From assembly GCA_003331045.1 (NCBI GenBank), contig QENA01000001.1, forward strand, positions 1-64,000: a DNA stretch of 64,000 nucleotides. Direction: 5' to 3'. This document shows positions 1 through 11,509 of the stretch, one piece after another; position 1 is the stretch's first letter; each line of letters opens with the position of its first letter. A program made the position numbers and the translations under genes. Source of the DNA: Candidatus Tokpelaia sp. JSC189 (lineage in GTDB: Bacteria > Pseudomonadota > Alphaproteobacteria > Rhizobiales > Rhizobiaceae). The notes under the pieces are model-generated. The model ran no database searches. It saw only the letters and a program-made list of their open reading frames with translations, and was not told the origin of the DNA.

Positions 1-232
1 AACCCCCTATGCCCAATCTCCGACATAAAACCTGCACAGAGGTGCTGGTCTAATCGTGCAAATTAGTTTTAGCGCTGGGACTATGGACCTAGCACTCCAG
101 AAATAGGCCGGTATTTATGCCTTTTTCATGCAACCATGGCAGCGTTCTTCCATTTTAGATAAAATCAGTATATATACGTGTGATTGTTTATCGTGGAGAA
201 CGGAACTAATTCTTTGAAAGGCTGTTTTTAAA

Positions 233-985
233 ATGTCGATTAAACTGTCGGTTAACCTGAATGCGATTGCATTTTTGCGAAACCGCAGAAATTTACCTTG
301 GCCCAATCTGATCGGGCTTGGGCGTATTGCGCTTCATGCTGGAGCTTCGGGTATTACTGTTCATCCTCGCCCCGATGAACGTCATATACGCTTTTCTGAC
401 CTTGCTGATATCCGTGCATTTCTGGATGATGAATTTTCAGCTTATGAATTTAATATTGAGGGATATCCGACAGAGCATTTTCTGGAGTTGGTTGAGAAGA
501 ATAGGGCTGACCAGGTAACGCTTGTACCTGATGATCCTAGCCAGATAACATCAGACCACGGCTGGGATTTTGAAAAACATGCTGAGTTTCTAGATCCTAT
601 CATTACATTCCTTAAAAGAAGTTCTATGCGTGTTTCACTGTTTGCTGATCCTGTTTCCCGTGGGTTGGAAATTGCGCATGCACTTGGTGCTGATCGAGTC
701 GAATTTTATACTGGCCCTTATGGCCGCGTCTGGAACAATATGGCAAAACAGCAGGAAGAACTTGCAAGGCTTGAAGAAGCGGCAAAAAATGCCCGTGCTC
801 TAGGCCTTGAAATCAATGCCGGTCATGATTTGACAATTGCTAACCTTCCGGCTCTTGTCAAAAGGGTTCCATTTTTGTCAGAAGTATCTATCGGTCATGG
901 GTTGATTGCTGATGCACTTGAATATGGTATGGGAGCAACTGTACAATGTTTTCTTGGTGCCTTGGCAGTGAGCGGGATATCATGA
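233..985 (+). CDS. pdxJ: Pyridoxine 5'-phosphate synthase PdxJ
   Basis: PdxJ condenses 1-deoxy-xylulose 5-phosphate with 3-amino-2-oxopropyl phosphate to give pyridoxine 5'-phosphate, the ring-closing step of DXP-dependent vitamin B6 synthesis in the cytosol. The 250-residue product is close to the usual family length. It has the N-terminal segment [14 protein letters not shown], the phosphate/active-site stretch [12 protein letters not shown] near residues 41-52 and the C-terminal [10 protein letters not shown] segment expected of this TIM barrel. The ATG at 233 is preceded by a weak GAAAG at 216-220. It stands alone: an imperfect terminator-like hairpin follows, then almost 2 kb of eroded DNA. 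No frameshift or missing motif was seen. Confidence 0.96.
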   Translation: MSIKLSVNLNAIAFLRNRRNLPWPNLIGLGRIALHAGASGITVHPRPDERHIRFSDLADIRAFLDDEFSAYEFNIEGYPTEHFLELVEKNRADQVTLVPDDPSQITSDHGWDFEKHAEFLDPIITFLKRSSMRVSLFADPVSRGLEIAHALGADRVEFYTGPYGRVWNNMAKQQEELARLEEAAKNARALGLEINAGHDLTIANLPALVKRVPFLSEVSIGHGLIADALEYGMGATVQCFLGALAVSGIS

Positions 986-993
986 AGCATTTT

Positions 994-1036
994 CCAGTAC
1001 CAATCTCATGAAAGATTAGATGGTGACTGGTTTCTT
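994..1036 (+). terminator. Imperfect terminator-like hairpin after pdxJ
   Basis: CCAGT/ACTGG, ACC/GGT and AATCT/AGATT arms pair across 994-1030 with a few unpaired bases, followed by the pyrimidine-rich TTTCTTC. Its place just after the pdxJ stop suggests a Rho-independent terminator, though the stem is interrupted. Confidence 0.45.
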
Positions 1037-3952
<2,916 letters not shown>

Positions 3953-3971
3953 TCTTGCAAGAAACGAATTA

Positions 3972-4010
3972 GAAACTATCCGGCCTGAACAGTATAGGCC
4001 GGGTAGTTTC
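3972..4010 (+). terminator. Long hairpin after ilvC
   Basis: Arms 3972-3986 and 3996-4010 form a 15-bp stem with one G-T wobble around a 9-nt loop, 20 bases after the ilvC stop. No T-run follows, so it may terminate weakly or stabilise the mRNA 3' end. Confidence 0.6.
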
Positions 4011-4401
4011 TATGCAACTGATCTTGGGCTAATTTAAAGTATCCGAACTATGAAGCGTTGATCGAGCTGAGATAAGTCGACGCAAGAAGCATAGCGGAAT
4101 CACGCTAAGGAATGAGAATCAATGAACAACTGATGAAATTGACTGCATGGGCAACAAAAAACGAAAAGTTCTAAGAACAATTACCAAGTCATTCACTTAG
4201 AATGTAAGTAATCCTGTTTATGACTTTCACTAATTTATATAATCCACAGTCTGAATTCATTTAAAAGCTATTCTGTTCACCCACATTAGCTTAGTTTGAT
4301 TGGTGTTCTAAAAGGCATCTTCTTTAGTGGCTGATGATACGATCAGATATTCCTTATACTGCATGATTATGGACAAACTTTCATAAAAATTTTCATACAT
4401 T

Positions 4402-4431
4402 CTTGAAAAAAAGATTGGCGACAACCTATAT
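4402..4431 (+). promoter_or_regulatory. Candidate RpoH (sigma-32) promoter of hsp20
   Basis: CTTGAA at 4402-4407 and CCTATAT at 4425-4431 resemble the -35 (CTTGA) and -10 (CYTATNT) elements recognised by alphaproteobacterial RpoH, with 17 bases between the two hexamer-like elements. They lie about 50 bases upstream of a small heat-shock protein gene, which fits. The assignment is by eye and the spacing is at the long end. Confidence 0.5.
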
Positions 4432-4482
4432 GAAAAGTGTCTCGAAAGTTATGTAGGCACTTGAATACTAAAGGAGGATAAA

Positions 4483-4977
4483 ATGGCTTATCATTCTTTC
4501 TCTCTTATTCCAATGGTCGGTGATAATACGTTAGCTGATAGGTTTACGAATATGGATCGCCTGTTCAGCCGTTTAACGGGTGAAAAGCCGCTCTCTGATA
4601 TACCGGCCTATAATTTGGTGCAAAAAGATAAAGATCATTACGAATTAACAGTCAGTGTTCCCGGTTATGCCGAGAATGAGCTCGACATTTCGATGCTTAA
4701 TAATCAGCTTAGCATCACCGGTAAACGTGAGGATGAGAAAAATGAAACCTCTGATGAAGAAAACACCATTAGATGGTTGCATCGAGGTATTATAAAAAAT
4801 GCCTTCTCTTTGAGTTTTAATCTCGAACATCGTATAAAAATTCAGAGTGCAAATCTTAATAAAGGTTTGTTGACATTGAAATTTATTTATGACATCCCCG
4901 AACAAGAGAAGCCTCAGAGGATCACGCTTAATCAAAAAGGTAAAGACGATAAGATTATTGAGCATGATAAAAGTTGA
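4483..4977 (+). CDS. Small heat-shock protein, Hsp20/IbpA type
   Basis: This ATP-independent holdase binds unfolding proteins during heat or oxidative stress and passes them to DnaK/ClpB. The 164-residue product has the class A layout: a short N-terminal arm (SFSLIPMVGDNTLADRF), then the alpha-crystallin domain from about residue 35 (PAYNLVQKDKDHYELTVSVP) through the GKR loop (ITGKREDEKN) and the last strands, and a C-terminal tail with QRITL, where IbpA proteins carry an I-x-I/V anchor. The ATG is set by AAGGAGG at 4471-4477. An RpoH-like promoter lies upstream and a strong terminator follows, so it is a single-gene stress unit. The tail is rich in Lys/Asp (KGKDDKIIEHDKS). Confidence 0.93.
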   Translation: MAYHSFSLIPMVGDNTLADRFTNMDRLFSRLTGEKPLSDIPAYNLVQKDKDHYELTVSVPGYAENELDISMLNNQLSITGKREDEKNETSDEENTIRWLHRGIIKNAFSLSFNLEHRIKIQSANLNKGLLTLKFIYDIPEQEKPQRITLNQKGKDDKIIEHDKS

Positions 4978-4979
4978 CC

Positions 4980-5032
4980 GTCCTACAGAGTAGGACTGAA
5001 ATATAGGCCTGACGGTTAGTCAGGCCTTTTTT
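4980..5032 (+). terminator. Tandem hairpins ending hsp20
   Basis: A short 7-bp hairpin (4980-4996, GTCCTAC/GTAGGAC) is followed by AGGCCTGAC/GTCAGGCCT (5005-5013 with 5019-5027), a perfect 9-bp GC-rich stem and 5-nt loop running into TTTTTT. This is a textbook Rho-independent terminator. Confidence 0.9.
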
Positions 5033-5039
5033 ACTATAA

Positions 5040-6010
5040 TAATAATTTTTTAAAATCGTTATTAATGACGTATCAGTTATGCAAATTGGATTGATGTTAT
5101 TAACGATTCATCTGTATCAACTTATTTGTGAGAATTTTGGATACGATAGACGAGATGATCATCAAAAGTTTTCATGTCAATATTTAGATGAAAATCTATA
5201 TAGTATATTTTTATTATATAGGACAGTTTCAGGAATTTGTATTGAGATATAGGGTACATATCGATGGTATTAAATATCTAAAGTGCTGCGGTTTCAATAT
5301 TGTCAATAAGATAAGATTACCGTTTGAAGAATTTAACTGAGTGGTCTTAAGAGTGAAGTATGACACCAGTATTTGATTAGTGGGTGGTAATCGAGTTTTC
5401 CGGGTCATGATCTCTAGAATTTGCTTGAAGGCTTTGTAGGGGGAGCTTCGTTCCAAGGTTTTCTATGTTCGGTTATCCATCTAGATTGGCAATATTATCA
5501 ATTTTTTCTGACTGAACATGAACAGGTCCCTACCTTTTGAAAGTTATTACCGCATCAAGCCATTGATAGTTTTCACAAGAAACTCTCTTTCAAGGAATTT
5601 TCGCGTCGCAGAAGTAGATACAGATTTATGGGTAAATGGGCTTTGTGCGCATTTCATGAGATTTCGTTCCATACTTACCAACATAGGCGTGGTCCATATC
5701 CGCAGCATACCGTAGACACAAAGATTTTTGGTCAATGTCATTATGATCGAACAGTTAGGAGAGGTGATTTTCTCTGCTCTGTAGCGGCAACAGCGCGATA
5801 GAGCAATGGTATTAATGCTGATGACGGTCTGAATGATGGAATCACAGAATCTTCTGTTCTTGACCTTTCAGACCCGATCATTTGCGTTTCTCCAGATTTT
5901 CTGCTGCATCTTTTTGTCGAGGAAGAGTTATCTATTCTGTATCGGAGAGTGAAAAAGCGTTTTTTTAGAAAAAGCAACTTTTCGGTTCGTGTGTTGCAAC
6001 TAAGCACTGA
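5040..6010. other. Eroded gene-free stretch upstream of an unidentified relic
   Basis: About 1 kb of AT-rich DNA with dense stops on both strands. No family, RNA or repeat was recognised. It merges into an open relic at 6011-6205 and probably contains decayed parts of the same lost gene or genes. Confidence 0.45.
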
Positions 6011-6205
6011 GATATCGGTATTTTTGCGGTTACGGAACAGAAAAGTTTAAAGGAACCTGAGACGATCTCGTTAGTAGTTGCTGGTCCTGAAGTGAAAATA
6101 CCGATGAACCTGCTGCTGGGGGGGCAGTTTGGAAAAATTGATGTCATCGATGATAATATTTATGGTCGAGTCAGCCATATTGCTCTTCAGGGAAAATTCC
6201 TTTAA
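6011..6205 (+). pseudogene. Unidentified protein relic (C-terminal fragment)
   Basis: A 64-codon open stretch without a start codon runs from just after a TGA to a TAA. Its translation (for example VTEQKSLKEPETISLVVAG, then KIPMNLLLGGQFGKIDVI and NIYGRVSHIALQGKFL) has well-behaved protein composition, unlike the stop-rich DNA around it, and looks like the last part of a secreted or envelope protein. I could not name the family. The upstream portion appears lost to frameshifts and stops. Confidence 0.4.
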
Positions 6206-6590
6206 ATCCTTCCACTGTACTCTGCCTCCATTCCCGATGCGGGCATGTCTCGAAGCTTTGATATTTCAGTTAATCAGATCATGGCATTCTTTTTGAAATA
6301 GGAAAATTGTATAGCTTTCAACTCAGTACAAGTAAATATGGTACTATTTCACCAAAGAAATGAAAATGCACTTTATTGAAGGTCTTATTTTGAATGGATC
6401 TGCTATTGACTCTTATCGGAGATTTTTCAGAAACTGAAATTTCTTGGTAAAGAAGTTTTATAAAAAATCATATCGGATAGATTCCGGCACGTAGTTTGTT
6501 TATATCTATCTTCCTGTTCATTTGGTATAGGATGTCATATTGCTTGAGTCTGATTGAAGAAGGTTGTTTTTCATTTGTGAAGGCAAGTTG
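6206..6590. other. Gene-free stretch before pyrD
   Basis: About 385 bases with no supportable gene. It contains the pyrD ribosome binding site (GAAGG at 6579-6583) and presumably its promoter, which I could not pinpoint. Confidence 0.45.
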
Positions 6591-7682
6591 ATGGGGTTTT
6601 TTTGGTATATGGGAAGGCCTTTTCTTTTCATGGTAGCGCCTGAAAAGGCTCATCGTTTTGCGATACATGCGCTGAGATCTAGAATGGCCGGCAACGGGCA
6701 GATTTGCGATAGGGTTTTGCAGCGTTCTGTCGCGGGCCTTGATTTTGCTAATCCTTTGGGACTGTCGGCAGGTTTTGACAAGAATGCTGAAATCCCGGAT
6801 GCTGTTTTAAAACTTGGTTTCGGTTTTATGGAGGTGGGCACAGTTACGCCTATGCCACAGGCTGGCAATGTCCGTCCACGTTTGTTCCGTTTGGTGCAGC
6901 ATGGAGCAATCATCAACCGTATGGGATTTAATAATGAAGGGCATGAAGTAGCGCACAGGCGGCTTATCAGGAGGAAAAAACAGACTCGTCTTGTTGGTGT
7001 CAATATTGGTGCTAACAAGGATTCCAAGGATTGGGTAGCTGATTATGTAGAAGGCATTAACTGTTTTTATGATGTTGCTGATTATTTTACGATTAATATT
7101 TCTTCTCCCAATACGCCGGGTCTGCGCGATCTACAGATTCGCCACAATCTGTGCATGCTGCTTGATGCGGTGCTTGCAGCGCGCAGATGGCAGGCAGAAA
7201 AGATGAGGCGTTCTTGTCCGGTCTTTCTTAAGATTGCGCCGGACCTGACAGAGGAAGAGCTGGATGATATCGCTGCAGAAGTTCTTTCAAGCAAGCTTGA
7301 TGGCCTTATTGTCTCCAATACAACAATTTCCCGCACAGGTCTGCAGGAGCATGAGCGGGCAGAGGAAAGCGGTGGCATGTCGGGTATTCCGTTTTTTCAG
7401 CGTTCAACTATTGTTCTTGCTAAGATGCGCATGCGGGTGGGCCCGCATTTGCCCATTATTGGCGTTGGCGGTGTGTATGATGCAGAAACAGCTCTGGAAA
7501 AGATCAGAGCAGGGGCTGATCTGGTTCAACTTTATAGCAGTTTGATTTATCGCGGGCCGGGAATTGCTGCCGATATTCTCTGGAAATTGATTACTGTGTG
7601 CCGTAAGGATGGTGTAAGGAATATTGCTGAATACTGTAACCAGCATACAAGAAAGTGGGCAAATCGGAAGATAAAACTATAG
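6591..7682 (+). CDS. pyrD: Dihydroorotate dehydrogenase (quinone), class 2
   Basis: PyrD oxidises dihydroorotate to orotate with FMN and passes electrons to the membrane quinone pool, the fourth step of UMP synthesis. The 363-residue product begins with the hydrophobic N-terminal helix typical of membrane-associated class 2 enzymes (FFWYMGRPFLFMVAPEKAHR). The FMN/substrate motifs follow in order: LSAGFDKNAE, GFMEVGTVTP, RLVQHGAIINRMGFNN, the catalytic-serine loop INISSPNTPG, FLKIAPDL and IIGVGGV. The ATG at 6591 is preferred to an in-frame TTG at 6564 because GAAGG lies 7 nt upstream and the family starts there. It has no operon partner, and the next feature is tRNA-His. Confidence 0.97.
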   Translation: MGFFWYMGRPFLFMVAPEKAHRFAIHALRSRMAGNGQICDRVLQRSVAGLDFANPLGLSAGFDKNAEIPDAVLKLGFGFMEVGTVTPMPQAGNVRPRLFRLVQHGAIINRMGFNNEGHEVAHRRLIRRKKQTRLVGVNIGANKDSKDWVADYVEGINCFYDVADYFTINISSPNTPGLRDLQIRHNLCMLLDAVLAARRWQAEKMRRSCPVFLKIAPDLTEEELDDIAAEVLSSKLDGLIVSNTTISRTGLQEHERAEESGGMSGIPFFQRSTIVLAKMRMRVGPHLPIIGVGGVYDAETALEKIRAGADLVQLYSSLIYRGPGIAADILWKLITVCRKDGVRNIAEYCNQHTRKWANRKIKL

Positions 7683-7810
7683 GCTCTGGCCAAGATAATT
7701 GAAATTTATTTTTCATGGAAATGATGATAAGAATTTATGCGAACCTCTTGCAAAATACTGCGATTCTCCGTATGCCATTGAACAGTAGAATATATTGCCT
7801 TTTTGTGGAT

Positions 7811-7887
7811 GCGGTCGTAGCTCAGTTGGTTAGAGCGCAGGTTTGTGGCACCTGAGGTCGTAGGTTCGATCCCTACCGGCCGTACCA
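7811..7887 (+). tRNA. tRNA-His (GTG)
   Basis: A full cloverleaf of 77 nt with encoded CCA: acceptor GCGGTCG/CGGCCGT, D arm with GGTTAG loop, anticodon GTG in TTGTGGC and T arm with GGTTCGATCC. The discriminator at 7884 is A and the base before the acceptor stem is T, so no G-1 is encoded. This combination is the known peculiarity of tRNA-His in many alphaproteobacteria. Confidence 0.97.
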
Positions 7888-9251
7888 AGGTTGTCTTGGC
7901 TTTTTTATTTTAACATGTCTTTAAAATTTTAAGCATGAAGGGCCAGCGTTTTGGCAAACGCAAAGTGGTAATTCAGATGCATATGCTTCTGTTTGTATTG
8001 CAAGATATTCTATTAAAGATATTTTGTTATTAGTATTTTATAAGTCCTAAATACGATTGTACATAATAATGATGATTTCTTCAGTGTCTTGAAATATAAT
8101 CCTTTAAAAAGAATTCGGAGAAAATTTAGGTGTGTAAGACCTTTATAAGGTGAAGAGTGGGAGATAGGCTAAAAATGGTTTGTCTTCCGCAAAATTGGGG
8201 ATATTGTATGTATCATACAGAATCAGGTAGGGTGAGGTGCCCATGGGGGTGCTGACCCGACAGTGTGGCTTGTCTGCGATCTACTTTATTAGAATGACAA
8301 CACGAATAGTTGAGATGAGTCTGCGTTTGCTTATTATACCTGAGATCGAATTTATTTTAATTTGCAAAACCCTGATCTTGATTACTCAAGTTTGCGCCAC
8401 CGCTTGGCAGATCGGGACGCGCTATCAGCGGCCGCGCAGGGGGGGTCTAAAGATATTCTATTGCCAACGTAATGAATTTGATGGTATTTATCATTTTTCT
8501 GGGGTGCATGAACTGAAAATTCATATATCTAATTCATGAGGAGGGGGCAGTGGAATTTAGCCATGCATATTCACCAATTGAAGAACCCAGTGTTGTATTG
8601 ATGAATAGATAAAGATGGTGCGAGTTAGGACAGATCTTCGGAATAATTTAGAGCCCGAAAGGCGCTCCTTTCCATAGGCGGCTATGGTGGTAATCTTGAG
8701 CTCGTGATTGTGGCATATATTTACCGATCCTTTAATTTATATCGGTAGAACAGAGCTGAAAGTCGGGTTTTGTATGGGTTGAAGAATTCAGTGGATGCTC
8801 CTTTTTACCGGATGCTATGTTATTTGTTTGTTATTGTGGTTTATTCAAGTCATAGTATTATGCTTGCATCTTTCTTTGCCGGAATCTACCTATGTGTGAA
8901 AGTATGTAGGGAGGTAGTGAGCGTCTGATGCGTAATAAAGTTGAAGATTTCGCATTTTTTTGATGGCCTTATGCGATCTCCGTCTCTGTTTCTGGAAATG
9001 ACATGGTTTGTGCTGCTTGAAAGATATTCTACAGAATTTACTTGTCTGCTTCCCGCGGATCAATGTATTTCCGGCCTCCTTAACTGAAAGAGTGTGCATT
9101 ACCTGCAAAGCGGTGAGCCTATAATTTAAGAGAAAAGTTGTGACTCTATTGCGGAATTAACCGGTTATTTACATCATATCTGTTTATAACGGGCAGTATA
9201 CAATTTACGGCAGAATTGATTCTACTTATATTTTTAGACAGGATAAACTTT
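7888..9251. other. Eroded stretch between tRNA-His and zwf
   Basis: About 1.36 kb with no intact gene. It includes one protein-like relic (8344-8472, listed separately). No RNA gene, insertion sequence or repeat was recognised. The zwf ribosome binding site (AGGAT around 9240) lies at its end. Confidence 0.5.
8344..8472 (+). pseudogene. Unidentified protein relic
   Basis: An open stretch of 42 codons without a start gives a coherent sequence (IYFNLQNPDLDYSSLRHRLA, then DRDALSAAAQGGSKDILLPT) ending at a TAA. The next frame over (8468-8539) continues with protein-like residues (NEFDGIYHFSGVHELKIHI), so a single frameshift near 8467 may separate two parts of one former gene. I do not recognise the family. 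Confidence 0.35.
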
Positions 9252-10727
9252 ATGGCAGGTAAGATCATTCCGGTTCCACCTTTCGATTGTATTGTCTTTG
9301 GGGGCGCTGGCGATCTTGCAGAACGCAAGCTTATACCAGCACTTTATCATCGGCAGTGTACAGGACAGCTTAGCGAGCCATCGCGGATTATCGGCGTGTC
9401 ACGTTCACCCATGAGTGATGTGGATTATTGTAATTTTGCTATCCGGGCGATCAAAACCTATGTGAAAAAAGAAGATGTCGATGCGGCTCAGCTTAAACAG
9501 TTTCTTACTCGGCTTTCCTACCTGTCGGTGGATGCGACATCAGATGTCGGTTGGGATGAGCTGAAGAAGAAGATAGAAGATAGCCCTGCAAAAATCCGGG
9601 CATTTTATCTGGCCCTCAGTCCCGCACTTTTTGGTGATATTGCTACGCGGCTTGGCGGAAATGGTCTGGTAACATTAGATACCCGCATTATTGTCGAAAA
9701 ACCGATAGGTAACAACCTTGAAACCGCACAGACATTAAACAGCCATTTAGGTGAAGTATTTTCTGAAAACCAGATTTTTCGCATTGATCATTATCTTGGC
9801 AAGGAAACAGTCCAGAATTTGATGGCTCTGCGTTTTGCTAATGTGCTTTATGAACCTTTATGGAATTCTGACCATATTGATAACGTGCAGATTACAGTTG
9901 CTGAATCTGTCGGACTTGAGGGGCGTGCCGGTTATTATGATCATGCGGGTGCTTTGCGGGATATGGTACAGAATCATATGCTGCAGCTGCTCTGTCTTGT
10001 GGCGATGGAGCCACCTTCTATGCTTGATGCCAATGAGGTACGGGATGAAAAACTTAAGGTATTGCGTTCCCTTGCGCCGATTGATGTAAGTAATGTTAGG
10101 GAGTGCACTATGCGTGGCCAATATTTGGCTGGGACATTAGCAGATAGATCTGTAAAATCCTATCTTGAAGACCTTGGGAAAAAAAGCAGCAATACAGAAA
10201 CTTTTGTGGCACTGAAAATTGATATTGCCAATTGGCGCTGGGCTGGAACGCCATTCTATCTTAGAACAGGCAAGCGGATGGCAGCACGTGTATCAGAAGT
10301 CACGGTTACATTTAAGCCTGTTCCTCATTCGATTTTTGACAAGGATGCAGGAGAAGTTGTTGCAAATAGGCTTGTGATTCGTCTTCAGCCTGATGAGGGA
10401 GTTAGTCAATGGCTTATGATCAAGGACCCTGGGCCAGGTGGCACGCGCTTGCGGCATATTTCGCTTGATATGAGCTTTGCTAGTGCTTTTTCTGGACGCA
10501 ATCCTGATGCTTATGAGCGGCTTCTGATGGATGTGATGCGGGGCAATCAAACACTTTTCATGCGGCGCGATGAGGTCGATGTGGCATGGCAATGGATTGA
10601 TCCCATCCTTGATGGATGGAAGGAAACAGGTCAGCCGGTAGATGGCTACAAGGCCGGTACATGGGGACCATCGCGGTCGATTGCCATGATTGAAAGAGAT
10701 GGCAGAACATGGAACGATACAGTTTGA
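9252..10727 (+). CDS. zwf: Glucose-6-phosphate 1-dehydrogenase
   Basis: Zwf oxidises glucose 6-phosphate to 6-phosphogluconolactone with NADP+, feeding the Entner-Doudoroff and pentose phosphate routes. The 491-residue length is typical. Visible motifs are the dinucleotide-binding FGGAGDLAERKL near residues 15-26 (a GxxGDLA variant), IVEKPIG, and the active-site RIDHYLGKETVQNL from about residue 177, which contains the catalytic His. ATG 9252 is chosen over an upstream in-frame TTG because AGGAT precedes it and the protein family starts near MAGKIIPVPP. It is first in a compact zwf-pgl-edd set, with 10 bases to the pgl start. Confidence 0.97.
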   Translation: MAGKIIPVPPFDCIVFGGAGDLAERKLIPALYHRQCTGQLSEPSRIIGVSRSPMSDVDYCNFAIRAIKTYVKKEDVDAAQLKQFLTRLSYLSVDATSDVGWDELKKKIEDSPAKIRAFYLALSPALFGDIATRLGGNGLVTLDTRIIVEKPIGNNLETAQTLNSHLGEVFSENQIFRIDHYLGKETVQNLMALRFANVLYEPLWNSDHIDNVQITVAESVGLEGRAGYYDHAGALRDMVQNHMLQLLCLVAMEPPSMLDANEVRDEKLKVLRSLAPIDVSNVRECTMRGQYLAGTLADRSVKSYLEDLGKKSSNTETFVALKIDIANWRWAGTPFYLRTGKRMAARVSEVTVTFKPVPHSIFDKDAGEVVANRLVIRLQPDEGVSQWLMIKDPGPGGTRLRHISLDMSFASAFSGRNPDAYERLLMDVMRGNQTLFMRRDEVDVAWQWIDPILDGWKETGQPVDGYKAGTWGPSRSIAMIERDGRTWNDTV

Positions 10728-10737
10728 GAGGCATTAT

Positions 10738-11460
10738 GTGATTGCCATGAATTTTGATCGTTATAATTTTGATACACCTAATGCGCTTGCTACCGTCCTT
10801 GCAGACCGTATCGCAGCCGAACTCAGTGTTGCTGTGAATAAGCGTGGCTACGCGGTTCTTGCCGTATCGGGCGGGCGTACGCCGCAGCATTTTTTTGAGT
10901 GCTTGTCGCAGATCGATATTGCATGGGAGCAGATTATTGTTACATTAGTAGATGAACGATTTGTACCGCCCGATAATTCTCGTTCGAATGAAAAACTTGT
11001 ACGCCAGCATCTTATGCAGAATTTTGCCGCCAAAGCACGTTTTGTCGGCCTTTATATCAGTGCCATTACAGTTGAACTCGCGGCTTTTTCTGCCGCGAAC
11101 AGAATCAATAAACTTTCAAAGCCGTTTGATGTTGTTGTGCTTGGTATGGGGGTTGATGGCCATACAGCTTCTTTTTTTCCGGGGGGAGATCGTCTGAAAC
11201 AGGCGATTGATCGTAATTCGCGTGCCTTAATGGTTCCTATGCATGCTAGAGGGCTTAGCGAAGCACGTTTGACCATAACTCTGCCGCTGCTTGTTAGTGC
11301 CCGCTTTATTGCACTTCATATCGAAGGTAAGGAAAAACTTGTAACTTTTGAACAGGTGTTGCAAGATGGCCCAGAAACCGACATGCCCGTTCGTGCTGTT
11401 CTGCGCCATACTGAAAGTCCAATTCAGGTGTTTTGGTCTCCGACAGTAAACGGTATCTGA
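10738..11460 (+). CDS. pgl: 6-phosphogluconolactonase
   Basis: Pgl hydrolyses 6-phosphogluconolactone to 6-phosphogluconate, linking Zwf and Edd. The glucosamine/galactosamine-6-phosphate-isomerase-like fold is shown by VSGGRTPQHFF, VDERFVPPDNSRSNEKLVR and GMGVDGHTASFFPG in the expected order. GTG 10738 is favoured because GAGAGG at 10726-10731 is well spaced (6 nt). ATG 10747 is a possible alternative giving a protein three residues shorter. It lies between zwf and edd in the same direction and is surely co-transcribed. Total length is about 240 residues, normal for the DevB-type enzyme. Confidence 0.95.
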   Translation: MIAMNFDRYNFDTPNALATVLADRIAAELSVAVNKRGYAVLAVSGGRTPQHFFECLSQIDIAWEQIIVTLVDERFVPPDNSRSNEKLVRQHLMQNFAAKARFVGLYISAITVELAAFSAANRINKLSKPFDVVVLGMGVDGHTASFFPGGDRLKQAIDRNSRALMVPMHARGLSEARLTITLPLLVSARFIALHIEGKEKLVTFEQVLQDGPETDMPVRAVLRHTESPIQVFWSPTVNGI

Positions 11461-11509
11461 ATATAGATCCGCTATTCGGAAGAATTTTTTGATGTCGTTG
11501 AGGTGCGTA

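Noticed and set aside
10690..10737. Extended start for pgl inside zwf
   Set aside because: Upstream TTG lacks a ribosome binding site; GAGAGG at 10726-10731 fits GTG 10738.
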